A stretch of DNA of 31,722 nt from Rhodocyclales bacterium. GTDB lineage: Bacteria > Pseudomonadota > Gammaproteobacteria > Burkholderiales > Rhodocyclaceae. The DNA lies in assembly GCA_021286885.1 (NCBI GenBank), contig JAJTBM010000001.1:1-31722 (forward strand), written 5' to 3'. The first letter of the stretch is position 1; each line of letters opens with the position of its first letter. Position numbers and translations under genes: made by a program. Below the pieces are notes generated by a model, which was given only the letters and a program-made list of their open reading frames with translations, was not told the DNA's origin and did not search any database. This document shows, one piece after another, positions 8,437 to 15,209 of this stretch.

Positions 8437-8678
8437 GGGGCTGGCGCAAGGGAGGGGAGGGGCACCTATCCTGCCACGTCAGACCGTGGGGGAAAAGTGC
8501 GCATGCATCCGGCAAACCTGGGCCTCAAGGTATAAAAAATTTGCATTATTCCCACGGTTTTTCAGCCCATTCTTGATGCAAGATGGTGCTGTCATTAATT
8601 GTAGTGTTGATGGAATATCAATGTTCGCTTATATTTAAATCAGCACTTAATCAGAAGTTTTTAACGGGGATAAAAATA

Positions 8679-9233
8679 ATGCAAATCAAATATTTATGTG
8701 CTGCTGGCTGGCTCGCCTGGATGGGCATTGCCGGGGTTTCCCAGGCGGCCCAGTTCAGCCTTTACCAGGATGGTTTTGCCGGGGGCGGTTACATCTCGGG
8801 CAGCTTCACCGGCGCTGATCTGAACGGGGATGGACGCATCAGCGTCTCGGCCCTGGGGTCTGAGGTGAGCAGCTTCGATCTCAGTTATTCGGGCGGTGCC
8901 CTGATCGGTGCTCAGACCTGGACCTTGCAGGATCTGCTGGACTCTCTCGTTGCAGGCGGCGGGCTGGATTACGTGCTGGGCGTGGCCACCCTGGGCTCGG
9001 ATGGTTTCATGCTGGACGATGGCAGCCTCGCCCTGGGGAATGCCGATGGCGCGGTCTATTACGCGAGCACCCTGAACGTCGGTGCTCCTGGGCTGCTGAG
9101 CCAGATCACCACGGGGGTGGAGCAGACGGGCAACGCCCTGCAGGTGAGCGTGCCCGAACCCGGCACTTTGGCCCTGCTGGGTCTGGGCGGTTTTGGGCTG
9201 GCCTGGCGCCGCCGTCAGCAGCGCGGCGCCTGA
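8679..9233 (+). CDS. PEP-CTERM sorting domain protein
   Basis: The 184-residue exported protein has an N-terminal signal peptide (hydrophobic core LCAAGWLAWMGIAGV, predicted cleavage after SQA). Its C-terminus is a classic PEP-CTERM tail: the VPEPGT motif, a short hydrophobic helix (LALLGLGGFGLAW) and a basic RRRQQR end. In the known system exosortase recognises this tail and processes or anchors the protein during export, usually in exopolysaccharide-producing bacteria. The middle is rich in Gly, Ser and Asp, with one GADLNGDGRIS segment resembling a calcium-binding loop; the body has no recognised domain. The frame is open further upstream, but ATG 8679 is chosen because it begins the signal peptide and follows a GGGGA site. 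No exosortase gene is in the window. Confidence 0.9.
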   Translation: MQIKYLCAAGWLAWMGIAGVSQAAQFSLYQDGFAGGGYISGSFTGADLNGDGRISVSALGSEVSSFDLSYSGGALIGAQTWTLQDLLDSLVAGGGLDYVLGVATLGSDGFMLDDGSLALGNADGAVYYASTLNVGAPGLLSQITTGVEQTGNALQVSVPEPGTLALLGLGGFGLAWRRRQQRGA

Positions 9234-9252
9234 GCTCAGGGCGCGTTTAAAA
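9226..9252. terminator. Candidate bidirectional terminator hairpin
   Basis: A stem formed by GCGCCTG and CAGGGCGC, with one bulge and an AGCT apex, overlaps the stop codon of the PEP-CTERM gene. GTTTAAAA follows, which also holds the stop of the convergent cobO gene. The GC-rich stem followed by an AT-rich tract fits a weak intrinsic terminator serving both genes. Confidence 0.5.
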
Positions 9253-9888
9253 CTCCAGACCGGCCTGGGCGGCGATGCCGGCCTTGAAAGCGTGCTTCAC
9301 CACGCCCATGTCGGTCACCGTGTCGGCGGCCTCCATCAGTGCCTGGGGGGCGCCGCGCCCGGTGATGATCACGTGCTGGTGGGCCGGGCGGGCGTAAAGC
9401 TCGTCCAGGATCATCTCCAGATCCACATAGCCGTATTTCAGCACGATGTTCAGCTCATCCAGCACCACCAGCCCGATGTCTGGATTGCGTAGAAAAGCGC
9501 AGGCCTGCTCCCAGCCCGCCCGGGCACTGGCCATGTCCTGGGCCCGGTTCTGGGTGTCCCAGGTGAAACCATCGCCCATCACATGCCAGCTCACCTCCGG
9601 CTGGCGCCGAAAGAAGGCCTCTTCGCCGGTATCCGAACGTCCCTTCACAAACTGCACCACCCCCACCTTGAGCCCATGGCCCAGGGCCCGGGCGACCACG
9701 CCAAACGCGGCGCTGGACTTGCCCTTGCCGTTGCCGGTGTTCACCAGCAGCACGCCCCGGCGTTCGGTGGCAGATGCAATGGCCGCATCCACAATGGCCT
9801 TCTTGCGGGCCATGCGGGCCTGGTGGCGGGCGTTGCGCTCGGCATCCGGGTCGTGGCCTGATGCTGCTTGGGGGGTCTGATCGTTCAT
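9247..9888 (-). CDS. cobO: Cob(I)yrinic acid a,c-diamide / cobalamin adenosyltransferase CobO (BtuR family)
   Basis: The 213-residue enzyme transfers the 5'-deoxyadenosyl group of ATP to the Co(I) centre of corrinoids, making the coenzyme form. The P-loop TGNGKGKSS (51-59) follows the family-typical MARKKAIVDAAIASATERRG stretch. Further signatures are ARALGHGLKVGVVQFVKG, the LDELN segment and the HVIITGRGAP segment near the end. Length is normal for CobO/BtuR. It is the last gene of the minus-strand btuB-btuC-btuD-cobO operon, 45 bp after btuD, so it should be under the upstream cobalamin riboswitch. Start ATG 9888 is accepted from family N-terminus similarity although the ribosome binding site is poor. 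Confidence 0.96.
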   Translation of the reverse strand: MNDQTPQAASGHDPDAERNARHQARMARKKAIVDAAIASATERRGVLLVNTGNGKGKSSAAFGVVARALGHGLKVGVVQFVKGRSDTGEEAFFRRQPEVSWHVMGDGFTWDTQNRAQDMASARAGWEQACAFLRNPDIGLVVLDELNIVLKYGYVDLEMILDELYARPAHQHVIITGRGAPQALMEAADTVTDMGVVKHAFKAGIAAQAGLEF

Positions 9889-9933
9889 GGGACGCTAGAG
9901 CGCGACTGCGCTACAAAAAGAGGGTGAAGCCGG

Positions 9934-10710
9934 TCAGACCGGCACAAACAGCAAATGTTCGCCATCCGGCACCGCCCGCAGGGGGTGGCCGAAGGCGCGG
10001 GACAGGCGCTCTGCTTCCAGGATCTGACAGGCCGGGCCAAAGGCGTGGCCGCCCTCCCCATCCAGCAGCAAGACATGGCTGGCGTAGCGGGCTGCCAGAT
10101 TCAGATCATGGAGCACCATCACCACCCCAGCGCCCTGTTGGGCGAGAGTCTGGAAGTGATCGAGCACCGCCACCTGGTGATGCAGATCCAGGTGGGCGAT
10201 GGGTTCGTCCAGCAGATACAGGCGGGGTTGCTGCACCAGCAGCGCGGCAATGGCCACCCGCTGGCGTTCGCCGCCAGAAAGGTTCTGGATCTGGCGTTCG
10301 GCAAATTCGGCCATGCCCACCTGGGCGAGGGCGGCGCGGGCAATCGCCTCGTCGTCTTCGCCTTCCCATGCCCAGCGCTTCAGGTAGGGGTGGCGCCCCA
10401 CCAGGGCAGTTTCGAGCACGCTGGCGCTGAAAAAATCAGGCTGGCTCTGGGCCAGCAAGCCCCGCAGGCAAGCCTCGTTACCCCGGGGCCAATCCCGGTA
10501 GGCCTTGCCCGAGAGCAGCAGTTCGCCCCTTGCCTGGGGGCGCAGGCCCGCCAGGGTATGCAGCAGGGTGCTTTTGCCTGCCCCGTTGCGCCCCAGGATG
10601 ACCAGGGTTTCGCCCGGCTGGAGTTCCAGATCCAGCCCCCGGCATACCGCACGGCGGGGTAGTTCGACCGCCAGTTGGCGGGTGGTGAGGATGCTGGGTG
10701 CGGCCTTCAT
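9934..10710 (-). CDS. btuD: Corrinoid ABC transporter ATP-binding protein BtuD (FecE-like)
   Basis: This 258-residue ATPase powers inner-membrane uptake of vitamin B12 or cobinamide together with the BtuC permease. Walker A is GRNGAGKS (40-47), the ABC signature is LSGGE (144-148), and Walker B is LYLLDE (164-169), followed by a VLHDLNLAARYA switch region typical of siderophore/B12 importers. Its start lies 10 bp after the btuC stop. On sequence alone it cannot be separated from haem or iron-siderophore ATPases; the riboswitch, BtuB receptor and adjacent cobO make the corrinoid assignment strong. Confidence 0.93.
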   Translation of the reverse strand: MKAAPSILTTRQLAVELPRRAVCRGLDLELQPGETLVILGRNGAGKSTLLHTLAGLRPQARGELLLSGKAYRDWPRGNEACLRGLLAQSQPDFFSASVLETALVGRHPYLKRWAWEGEDDEAIARAALAQVGMAEFAERQIQNLSGGERQRVAIAALLVQQPRLYLLDEPIAHLDLHHQVAVLDHFQTLAQQGAGVVMVLHDLNLAARYASHVLLLDGEGGHAFGPACQILEAERLSRAFGHPLRAVPDGEHLLFVPV

Positions 10711-10720
10711 GGTGCGGCCT

Positions 10721-11707
10721 TCATTTGGGATGGCGACTGAGCAGGAACAGGAAAACCGGCACCCCGATCAGGGCGGTGAGCACCCCTACCGGCAGCTGGA
10801 TGGGGGCCACCACGGTGCGTGCGGCGGTATCGGCCCCGCACAGCAACACGGCGCCGGCCAGACTGGAGGCTGGCAGCAGCAGGCGTTGGTCATTGCCAAT
10901 GGCGAGGCGCACCAGGTGGGGCACGATTAGCCCCACAAAGCCCACCGAGCCTACGGTGGTGACCGCCACGGCGGTGAGCAGGGCACCCAGCCCATACACC
11001 AGGGCACGCAGTCGGCCCGTGCGCACGCCCAGGGCCCGGGCTGTGGTTTCCCCCCGGGCCAGCAGATTGAGTTCCCGGGCAAAGGGATAGATGGCGGCCA
11101 GGCCCAGCACCAGAATGACCAGGGCGGGCCAGGGATAGGTGGCGCTGCTCGCGTCGCCCATCAGCCAGAACAGCATGCCCTTGATCTTGCCTTCGGGGGC
11201 CAGACTCAGCATCAGGGCCACTGCCGCACCGCAGCCGGAAGCCACGATCACGCCGGTGAGCAGCAGCCGGGTCTGGCTCCAGCTCCCATCCCCGTGGGCC
11301 AGGCCGAACACCAGCAGAGTGACGCCCAGGGCGCCGCCAAACGCAGCCACATCCGCCCCGAAACCGCCCAGGCCGAGCAGCATGGCGCCTAGGGCGCCCA
11401 CCGCCGCCCCCCCGGAAATCCCCAGCACATAGGGGTCGGCCAGGGGATTGCGCAGCAGCACCTGCATCAGCGCGCCGGCCAGGGCCAGCAGGCCGCCGCA
11501 GGCGAGGGCGGCAATGGCGCGGGGCAGGCGCAGGTTGCGGACGATGTCCACCTCCATTCCGCCCTCGCCCCCTTGCAGGGCGGTGAGCAGGTCGGCCCCA
11601 CTCACCGGCATGCTGCCGGCACTCAGGGACCAGCCCAGTACCCCGAGCACCGCCACCAGGAGCCCGATCAGGAGCAGAAACGCCCGCCGCCGGGCCTGGA
11701 GTACCAT
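10721..11707 (-). CDS. btuC: Corrinoid ABC transporter permease BtuC (FecCD family)
   Basis: The 328-residue polytopic inner-membrane permease is about the size of E. coli BtuC (326). It has roughly ten hydrophobic segments and the FecCD signature NPLADPYVLGISGGA, plus a VGLIVPHLVRL segment that contacts the ATPase. It would form the BtuC2D2 importer with the next gene. A periplasmic binding protein (BtuF) is normally required to deliver substrate, but none is encoded in the window. The gene starts 14 bp after the btuB stop and is followed after 10 bp by btuD, indicating one operon. Confidence 0.94.
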   Translation of the reverse strand: MVLQARRRAFLLLIGLLVAVLGVLGWSLSAGSMPVSGADLLTALQGGEGGMEVDIVRNLRLPRAIAALACGGLLALAGALMQVLLRNPLADPYVLGISGGAAVGALGAMLLGLGGFGADVAAFGGALGVTLLVFGLAHGDGSWSQTRLLLTGVIVASGCGAAVALMLSLAPEGKIKGMLFWLMGDASSATYPWPALVILVLGLAAIYPFARELNLLARGETTARALGVRTGRLRALVYGLGALLTAVAVTTVGSVGFVGLIVPHLVRLAIGNDQRLLLPASSLAGAVLLCGADTAARTVVAPIQLPVGVLTALIGVPVFLFLLSRHPK

Positions 11708-11721
11708 TTCAGCCTTCAGCC

Positions 11722-13530
11722 TCAGCGGGACAGGTAACGAATGCCCACAAAGACGTTGGCGCCCAGGGTGTTGTAGCCGTTGGCCAGGGTGTAGTCCTTG
11801 TCGAGCAGGTTGTTGGCCCGGGCTTCGAGGCGCCAGTTGCGATCGATCTGGTACTGGCCGAACAGATTCACCAGGCCATAGCCGCCCATGCTGGTTTTGT
11901 TGGCGGTATCGTCAAAGCGCTTGCCCACGCCGATCAGCTCGGTGCCCACGGTGAAGGCGCCAAACGTGCGGGTCACCGCCAGGCGGCCAGACTGTTCGGC
12001 CCGACGCAGCAGTTGCATGCCGGTATCTTCATCCTTGGGGTTGAGCAGATCCACGCTGGCACTCAGCTCGTAGCCGGCCAACAGGGTGGAGCCGGCCAGC
12101 TCCCAGCCTTCAATCCGGGCATGACCGGTTTGCTGCACCTTGTAGGGTGAAACCGTCATCCAGGTGATGAGGTTGTCGATCTTGTTGTTGAAGTAAGTGA
12201 CCGAGGCGCGGGTGCCCTTGTCTTCGTAGCGCAGGGCCAGTTCCCGGTTGCGGCCTTCTTCCGGCTTCAGGTTCTCGTTGCCGGAGCCCGGATAGTAGAG
12301 CTGATTGAAGGTCGGGGAGACGAAGGAGGTGCCCAGGGTGGCGCTGGCGCGCAGGGCCGGGGTGATCTGGTAACCGTAGCCCAGCAGATAGGTCAGCTTG
12401 TCGCCGTACTGGGAGTTGTTGTCTTCGCGTAGGTTGGCCTGGAAGCGGTGCTTGTCCAGGCTGGCCGTCCAGCCGGCAATGAGCGAGGAGATATTGCGCC
12501 CGGTCCCTGCATAGCTGGTGCTGCTTTCCAGCTTCTGGTCCGCGTATTCGTAGCCCAGCAGGAACTTGCCCACGGCGGTGCTCAGATCGTTCTGCCAGGA
12601 AAACTGGGTCTGGCGGCTGTTGATGTAGGAGAAGCTGCTGATGGCGTAGGTATTGTTGTTGTCCCGGGATTGGGACACCCGCACGGTGCTCTGCCAAGTG
12701 CTGCTGATCTGGTTGCGGCTTTCCAGAGACACCAGATCGGTGGTGGCGTCTTCGTGGGCATTAGCCTTGCCGTTGTCGTACCAATTGCGGCCTTCCACGT
12801 GCAGCACGCGGGCCACCACTTCATGGCCGGGGGCGACCTGATAGCCGAGGTTGCCGCCCATGGTGTTGTTGCGGTAGCCGTCCCGGTCGGAATCGGGCAG
12901 CTTGGTGGCCCGCTTGGCCGAAACCCCGTTGGTGTCGTAGGTGGAGGCGCGCAGGGCGTAAGACCAGGGGCCCTTACTGCCCGACACGCCAAACCCGGCC
13001 TGGCTGGTGCCAAAGTTGCCCAGCCCACCGAACAGCTCGACCAGGGGCTCGCCTTCGCCGCGCTTGGTGAAGATCTGGATCACGCCGCCCACCGTATCGG
13101 CACCATACAGGGCAGAGGCGGGGCCGCGCAGGATCTCGATGCGCTCGATCTGGGAAATGGGCAGGCTCTGGAGCGGGGCGGTGCCCAGGGAAAGGGAGCC
13201 GATACGCACCCCGTCAATCAGCACCAGGGTGTGGTTGGCATTGCTGCCCCGGATGTACACCGAGCCCGACTTGCCCGGGCCACCGTTGCTGGTGATCTGG
13301 ATGCCGGCCTGACGGGCCAGCAGATCCAGCACCGAGCCGGGGCCGGCACGCTCAAGCTCTTCCCGGTCGATCACATCGACGGTGGCGAGCAGTTCTTCGG
13401 GGCGCTGGGCCTGGCGGGCACCGGTCACCACCACGGTATCGAGGGCGGCGATTTGTTGGTTGGCCGCCTGGGCCAGACAGGGCAGCACGGAGGCAACCGC
13501 CAGGGCGGTCAGGGAAAGACGCAGGGACAT
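11722..13530 (-). CDS. btuB: TonB-dependent outer-membrane cobalamin receptor BtuB
   Basis: This 602-residue outer-membrane beta-barrel receptor is close in length to E. coli BtuB (614). A signal peptide covers residues 1-22 (cleavage after AQA). The TonB box DTVVVT is at 31-36, followed by the plug domain with YIRGSNANHTLVLIDGVR and the IERIEILRGPASALYGADTV stretch characteristic of B12 receptors. The rest is a TonB-dependent barrel of amphipathic strands. The barrel ends in GIRYLSR rather than with a terminal aromatic residue, slightly unusual for outer-membrane assembly. It is the first gene of the btuBCD-cobO operon and sits directly behind a cobalamin riboswitch, which supports corrinoid as the ligand. 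A GGGAG ribosome binding site lies just upstream. Confidence 0.95.
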   Translation of the reverse strand: MSLRLSLTALAVASVLPCLAQAANQQIAALDTVVVTGARQAQRPEELLATVDVIDREELERAGPGSVLDLLARQAGIQITSNGGPGKSGSVYIRGSNANHTLVLIDGVRIGSLSLGTAPLQSLPISQIERIEILRGPASALYGADTVGGVIQIFTKRGEGEPLVELFGGLGNFGTSQAGFGVSGSKGPWSYALRASTYDTNGVSAKRATKLPDSDRDGYRNNTMGGNLGYQVAPGHEVVARVLHVEGRNWYDNGKANAHEDATTDLVSLESRNQISSTWQSTVRVSQSRDNNNTYAISSFSYINSRQTQFSWQNDLSTAVGKFLLGYEYADQKLESSTSYAGTGRNISSLIAGWTASLDKHRFQANLREDNNSQYGDKLTYLLGYGYQITPALRASATLGTSFVSPTFNQLYYPGSGNENLKPEEGRNRELALRYEDKGTRASVTYFNNKIDNLITWMTVSPYKVQQTGHARIEGWELAGSTLLAGYELSASVDLLNPKDEDTGMQLLRRAEQSGRLAVTRTFGAFTVGTELIGVGKRFDDTANKTSMGGYGLVNLFGQYQIDRNWRLEARANNLLDKDYTLANGYNTLGANVFVGIRYLSR

Positions 13531-13545
13531 TCGGAGTTCTCCCGA
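13531..13545 (-). promoter_or_regulatory. btuB ribosome binding site within a short dyad
   Basis: Read on the minus strand, TCGGGAGAACTCCGA lies directly before the btuB ATG. The GGGAG ribosome binding site forms part of an imperfect dyad with the adjacent CTCCGA. This could help hide the site when the upstream riboswitch is ligand-bound, but the stem is short. Confidence 0.4.
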
Positions 13546-13684
13546 CCCAGGGGGCGTCCCCGCCCCATGGGTGTGATGATGATTGGGGCAATGCCGGGAG
13601 CGAAGTCAGAAAAATCGGAAGGGGCGGCCAGATGCACGCCCGCGCCCGTGACTGCCACCCCGCAGCACTACCGCGTTGCTTGCC

Positions 13685-13870
13685 GTTTCGGGCCGGTATC
13701 CGGGCTTGCAGAAGGAGAGCGGCTCTCCGGGCTGCACCGCCTTCCCAGATCGGTAAAGATCCAGTGGCATCGTGGTGAAGCGCTTTCTGCTGACCGTTGC
13801 GGGGGCAGCACAGGCTTTGTGACCCATAAGGTGCACGCACCTGTTTCCCGTTTAACCCCAGCGGCAGACG
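13685..13870 (-). promoter_or_regulatory. Cobalamin (B12) riboswitch
   Basis: In the btuB leader, read on the minus strand, the conserved cobalamin-riboswitch blocks occur in order. A GGGAAACAGGTGCG 5' region (about 13840-13855) is followed by GCTGCCCCCGCAAC (about 13796-13809), GCCACTGG (about 13761-13768), GGGAAGGCGG (about 13737-13746), and the B12 box AGCCCGGATACCGGCC (about 13691-13707). Adenosylcobalamin binding is expected to switch off btuBCD-cobO. About 155 nt separate the B12 box from the btuB ATG. I see no textbook terminator there: a GGGCG/CGCCC stem is followed by a TTTTT run, but only after an 8-nt interval. Control may therefore act on translation initiation. Confidence 0.95.
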
Positions 13871-13940
13871 ACCCCTGGAGCACCTGAAACATGCATTTGC
13901 CCCCCATTCGTAGATGGGTGAAAATCTGGGCAAGGCCATA

Positions 13941-13969
13941 ATTATAACAGCAAAATCTTATCAAATCAG
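13941..13969 (-). promoter_or_regulatory. Candidate promoter for the riboswitch-btuB operon
   Basis: A perfect -10 TATAAT (13941-13946, minus strand) is spaced 17 bp from a weak -35 CTGATT (13964-13969). The transcript would start about 60 nt before the conserved riboswitch core, which is a reasonable leader layout. Confidence 0.55.
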
Positions 13970-13987
13970 ATACTTCCGCTTAACGTA

Positions 13988-14014
13988 GCGGGAGTTCACC
14001 ACCCGCGGATAGAG
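13988..14014 (+). promoter_or_regulatory. Hairpin and ribosome binding site before cobU
   Basis: GCGGG (13988-13992) and CCCGC (14002-14006) form a 5-bp stem with a 9-nt loop. It ends just before the purine-rich AGAGGAT ribosome binding site of cobU (about 14009-14015). There is no second cobalamin-riboswitch signature on this strand. Confidence 0.4.
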
Positions 14015-14019
14015 GATTT

Positions 14020-14565
14020 ATGGCGTTTGAATTGATTCTGGGCGGAGCCCGTTCCGGCAAAAGCCGCTTGGCAGAACAGCGGGCGGCTGCCTCTGGTCTG
14101 CCTGTACATGTGTTGGTGACTGCCGAAGCCATGGACGCAGAAATGTGCGCTCGCATTGCCCGGCACCAGGCCGACCGGCCCGCTGGCTGGATCACCCATG
14201 AGGTGCCCCGCTCCCTGGGGGCCACACTGCCTCGGGTGGCCCGGGAAGGGCGGTGTGTGGTGGTGGACTGTCTGACGGTCTGGCTCGCCAACCTGATGGT
14301 CGGAGGCGAAAATCTGCCACCAGGGGTGGGGGGAGAAGCCCTGCCGCTTTTGCAGGACGAGCGGGACGCCTTGCTGCGGGTGCTGCCCGAGCTGCCCGGC
14401 CGTGTCATCCTGGTGGCCAACGAGGTGGGTTTGGGTTTGGTACCAGACACGCCCTTGGGGCGCATGTTCCGGGATGAGGCCGGACGCCTCAATCAGATGG
14501 TCGCCGCCATGGCCGAAGAGGTGTACTTTGTGGCGGCGGGGCTGCCGCTGCGGCTCAAGCCCTGA
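14020..14565 (+). CDS. cobU: Adenosylcobinamide kinase / adenosylcobinamide-phosphate guanylyltransferase
   Basis: The 181-residue bifunctional enzyme phosphorylates adenosylcobinamide and then attaches GMP to give adenosylcobinamide-GDP, the activated lower-ligand acceptor for CobS. The P-loop is GGARSGKS (8-15). The family signature RIARHQADRP (45-54) contains H49, which lies in the position of the histidine that carries GMP in characterised CobU; the WITHE and VVVDCLTVWLANL segments follow. Length matches the family. AGAGGAT provides the ribosome binding site. It is divergent from the riboswitch-controlled btuB operon and heads the plus-strand cobalamin genes. Confidence 0.96.
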   Translation: MAFELILGGARSGKSRLAEQRAAASGLPVHVLVTAEAMDAEMCARIARHQADRPAGWITHEVPRSLGATLPRVAREGRCVVVDCLTVWLANLMVGGENLPPGVGGEALPLLQDERDALLRVLPELPGRVILVANEVGLGLVPDTPLGRMFRDEAGRLNQMVAAMAEEVYFVAAGLPLRLKP

Positions 14566-14579
14566 GCCCTGAGCCCTGA
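14559..14579 (+). repeat. Three tandem copies of GCCCTGA
   Basis: A 7-bp unit, GCCCTGA, is repeated exactly three times across the cobU stop codon (TGA 14563-14565), with a partial fourth copy. Such a tract is prone to slippage, but length changes would alter only the end of cobU or the intergenic region. Confidence 0.7.
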
Positions 14580-14793
14580 GCCTTGCGCTCCGTGTGCTGA
14601 ACCCAGAGGCTGCGCATGGTTTGTGTGCGGCCTCCCGCTATGCTATTGAGGTTCATGTCATTGGCGTCAGTGTGACTTTTTTAACATTTAAAACGGGAGT
14701 TTTTAACAGAAAGCCCCAAAGCTGGGTCACTGTCTGGTCATGGCTTGCGGCGCACCATGTTTGCGCTGTTTTACATTTCTTTGGGGTGACCTC

Positions 14794-15093
14794 ATGGGCG
14801 CTAGCAAATTTTTACGCAACATCGGTCAGCCCTGTCTGGTGGAGTTGCCAACCCCTACGGGGGTCGGATTTAACTGGTTTGTGGAGTCCGGTAGCACACC
14901 GGTTCGGGTGACGCCCGATATAAGCGCTGAGCATCTGCCCCGGGGGCGTCGCCAAGCCTTTGTGCTGGTGGCGTGCGAGCCGGGCGACTACGAGTTGCGT
15001 TTTGTGTTGCGGCGTGGCTTGAGACCCGAGGTGTGCGACCACCATCGAGTGTTATTGCAAGTGCGTAAATCCTGTTTGCGCGCCGTGCACTAA
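14794..15093 (+). CDS. Small protein with chagasin-like (I42 protease inhibitor) features
   Basis: The 99-residue product is preceded by GGGGTGA at ribosome-binding distance; ATG 14794 is preferred to the upstream in-frame start at 14740. The segment CLVELPTPTGVGFNW (14-28) resembles the L-x-x-NPTTGY-x-W loop of chagasin-family cysteine-protease inhibitors. The chain then gives beta-rich FVLVACEPGDYELRFVLRRGLRP, echoing the G-x-x-x-L-x-F/Y...RPW pattern, and a final strand VLLQVR. The central GxGG-like loop is not clear, so inhibitor activity is unproven. No signal peptide is visible. It sits between cobU and cobT on the same strand, with 228 bp before it, and has no obvious cobalamin role. 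It may be a small insertion. Confidence 0.6.
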   Translation: MGASKFLRNIGQPCLVELPTPTGVGFNWFVESGSTPVRVTPDISAEHLPRGRRQAFVLVACEPGDYELRFVLRRGLRPEVCDHHRVLLQVRKSCLRAVH

Positions 15094-15106
15094 AGCCTTG
15101 GGCGTT

Positions 15107-15124
15107 ACATACGCTTACGTATGT
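15107..15124. promoter_or_regulatory. Palindrome ACATACG-CTTA-CGTATGT upstream of cobT
   Basis: Two perfect 7-bp arms are separated by 4 bp. The site lies 17 bp before a candidate -35 box of cobT and 13 bp after the previous stop codon. It could be an operator for an activator or repressor, or a hairpin at the end of the previous transcript; there is no T-run afterwards. Confidence 0.45.
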
Positions 15125-15140
15125 GTGACGTTTGGGCTGC

Positions 15141-15169
15141 TTGAATTAATCCCGGTCGCGGCCTAGCAT
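15141..15169 (+). promoter_or_regulatory. Candidate promoter for cobT
   Basis: TTGAAT (15141-15146) and TAGCAT (15164-15169) are separated by exactly 17 bp, each matching four of six consensus positions. Transcription would begin about 30 nt before the cobT start codon. Confidence 0.45.
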
Positions 15170-15209
15170 GCGCCCCCACCCCTGACCCGGCTTACCTGAT
15201 TGGCCTGCC

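Noticed and set aside
8583..8678. N-terminal extension of the PEP-CTERM protein from an upstream ATG at 8583
   Set aside because: It would bury the signal peptide behind 32 residues; ATG 8679 has a ribosome binding site and begins a normal signal sequence.
12448..13887. A 479-codon plus-strand frame spanning btuB and the riboswitch
   Set aside because: It runs antisense through the clear TonB receptor and riboswitch, and its product has no recognisable domain.
13975..14019. A second cobalamin riboswitch serving cobU
   Set aside because: The plus-strand leader is too short and has only a GCGGG/CCCGC hairpin; no B12 box is present.
14559..14579. Tandem GCCCTGA repeat as a phase-variation tract
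   Set aside because: It lies across the stop codon and just after it, so length changes would not switch cobU on or off.
14594..14911. A 105-codon plus-strand frame after cobU
   Set aside because: It overlaps the better-supported 99-residue gene in another frame, has no ribosome binding site and a composition-biased product.
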